The position numbers and the translations under genes are program-made. The notes under the pieces were generated by a model. That model made no database searches, was not told where the DNA came from, and saw only the letters and a list, made by a program, of their open reading frames with translations. Positions 6,628-6,702 of a DNA stretch of 6,702 bases are shown one piece after another (the stretch's first letter is position 1; each line of letters opens with the position of its first letter). The DNA comes from an uncultured Bacilli bacterium (lineage in GTDB: Bacteria; Bacillota_I; Bacilli_A; RF39; UBA660): assembly GCA_947627405.1 (NCBI GenBank), contig CANQVY010000068.1, positions 1 to 6,702 on the forward strand. Reading direction: 5' to 3'.

Positions 6628-6658
6628 GGTAGTGTGCATAGTTTGTATACAAACTACC
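6628..6658 (-). other. Overlapping inverted repeats that could form alternative hairpins
   Basis: GGTAGT and ACTACC (6628-6633 and 6653-6658) are complementary and flank the palindrome, whose own arm overlaps the 6653-6658 copy. In RNA the shared arm could pair with the near partner, giving a 7-bp stem with a 4-base loop, or with the distant one, giving a 6-bp stem, but not both. The far partner lies about 23 bases before the start codon. No known riboswitch is recognisable, and if the region is not transcribed the feature is only DNA symmetry. Confidence 0.3.
6639..6656. promoter_or_regulatory. Perfect 18-bp palindrome, candidate operator of the 235-aa protein gene
   Basis: TAGTTTGTATACAAACTA is perfectly self-complementary and lies 34 bp upstream of the ATG at 6605. 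The centre TTGTATACAA resembles operators of GntR-family regulators with GTATAC-type cores; this is inference from general knowledge, and no regulator gene is in the window. I could not place a convincing -35/-10 pair in 6606-6702, so whether the palindrome lies in the promoter or in the transcribed leader is undecided. Confidence 0.55.
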
Positions 6659-6702
6659 TATTTTTTCCTTTATTTATCTATATTTTCTATATATTTCTTA
6701 AT

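Noticed and set aside
6639..6670. Plus-strand intrinsic terminator formed by the palindrome and the following T-run
   Set aside because: The hairpin plus TATTTTTTCC looks terminator-like, but no plus-strand gene precedes it here; an operator for the minus-strand gene explains it better.
6606..6702. Riboswitch or promoter hexamers in the leader of the 235-aa protein gene
   Set aside because: No known aptamer core is visible, and no -35/-10 pair with acceptable spacing could be placed; TATACA and TATGCA lack a matching -35.
1..6702. CRISPR array, insertion sequence, prophage or integron signals
   Set aside because: No regularly spaced repeats, transposase, integrase or terminal inverted repeats were found; the window is nearly filled by coherent minus-strand genes.

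Overview
The window is very AT-rich, and every supported gene lies on the minus strand, so transcription runs from high to low coordinates. Strong Shine-Dalgarno sequences, consensus sigma-A-type promoter hexamers, an RNase J family gene and the protein families present point to a low-GC Gram-positive bacterium (Bacillota). A Clostridia or Erysipelotrichia-like gut lineage is plausible, but nothing here fixes the genus. TGA is used as a stop (end of the larger ThrE-type gene), so the Mycoplasma genetic code is unlikely.

In transcription order: (1) 6702-6606 is a leader or promoter region with a perfect 18-bp palindrome, a good candidate operator. (2) 6605-5898 encodes a single-pass, membrane-anchored helical protein of unknown function. 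(3) 5897-5762 is a regulatory gap with a terminator-like A/U hairpin, two 16-bp direct repeats exactly 42 bp apart and a TATAAT promoter. (4) 5761-593 is a tightly packed five-gene unit: an unrecognised 157-aa soluble protein, two ABC exporter half-transporters that form a heterodimer, and the two halves of a split ThrE/YjjP-YjjB-type exporter. Gaps or overlaps between these genes are 13 bp, an 11-bp overlap, 8 bp and a 4-bp ATGA overlap, so they should be co-transcribed and partly translationally coupled. (5) 592-509 carries a near-consensus promoter for the last gene. (6) 508-1 is the N-terminal third of an RNase J family protein that runs off the window.

The two ABC subunits have complementary degenerate sites. 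The upstream one has Asp for the catalytic Glu and Gln for the H-loop His. The downstream one has LSEGQ for LSGGQ. Together they give one competent and one degenerate ATP site, as in TM287/288- and BmrCD-type exporters. The RNase J protein carries HGHDSN where an active enzyme has HxHxDH, which suggests an RNase J2-like subunit with weak or no catalysis.

I see no mobile element, CRISPR array, rRNA, tRNA or recognisable riboswitch. Most of the window is ordinary chromosomal content. The parts most worth following up are the regulatory DNA around 5790-5880 and 6628-6658, the two unnamed proteins, and the operon that joins an unknown protein, an ABC exporter and a ThrE-type exporter.
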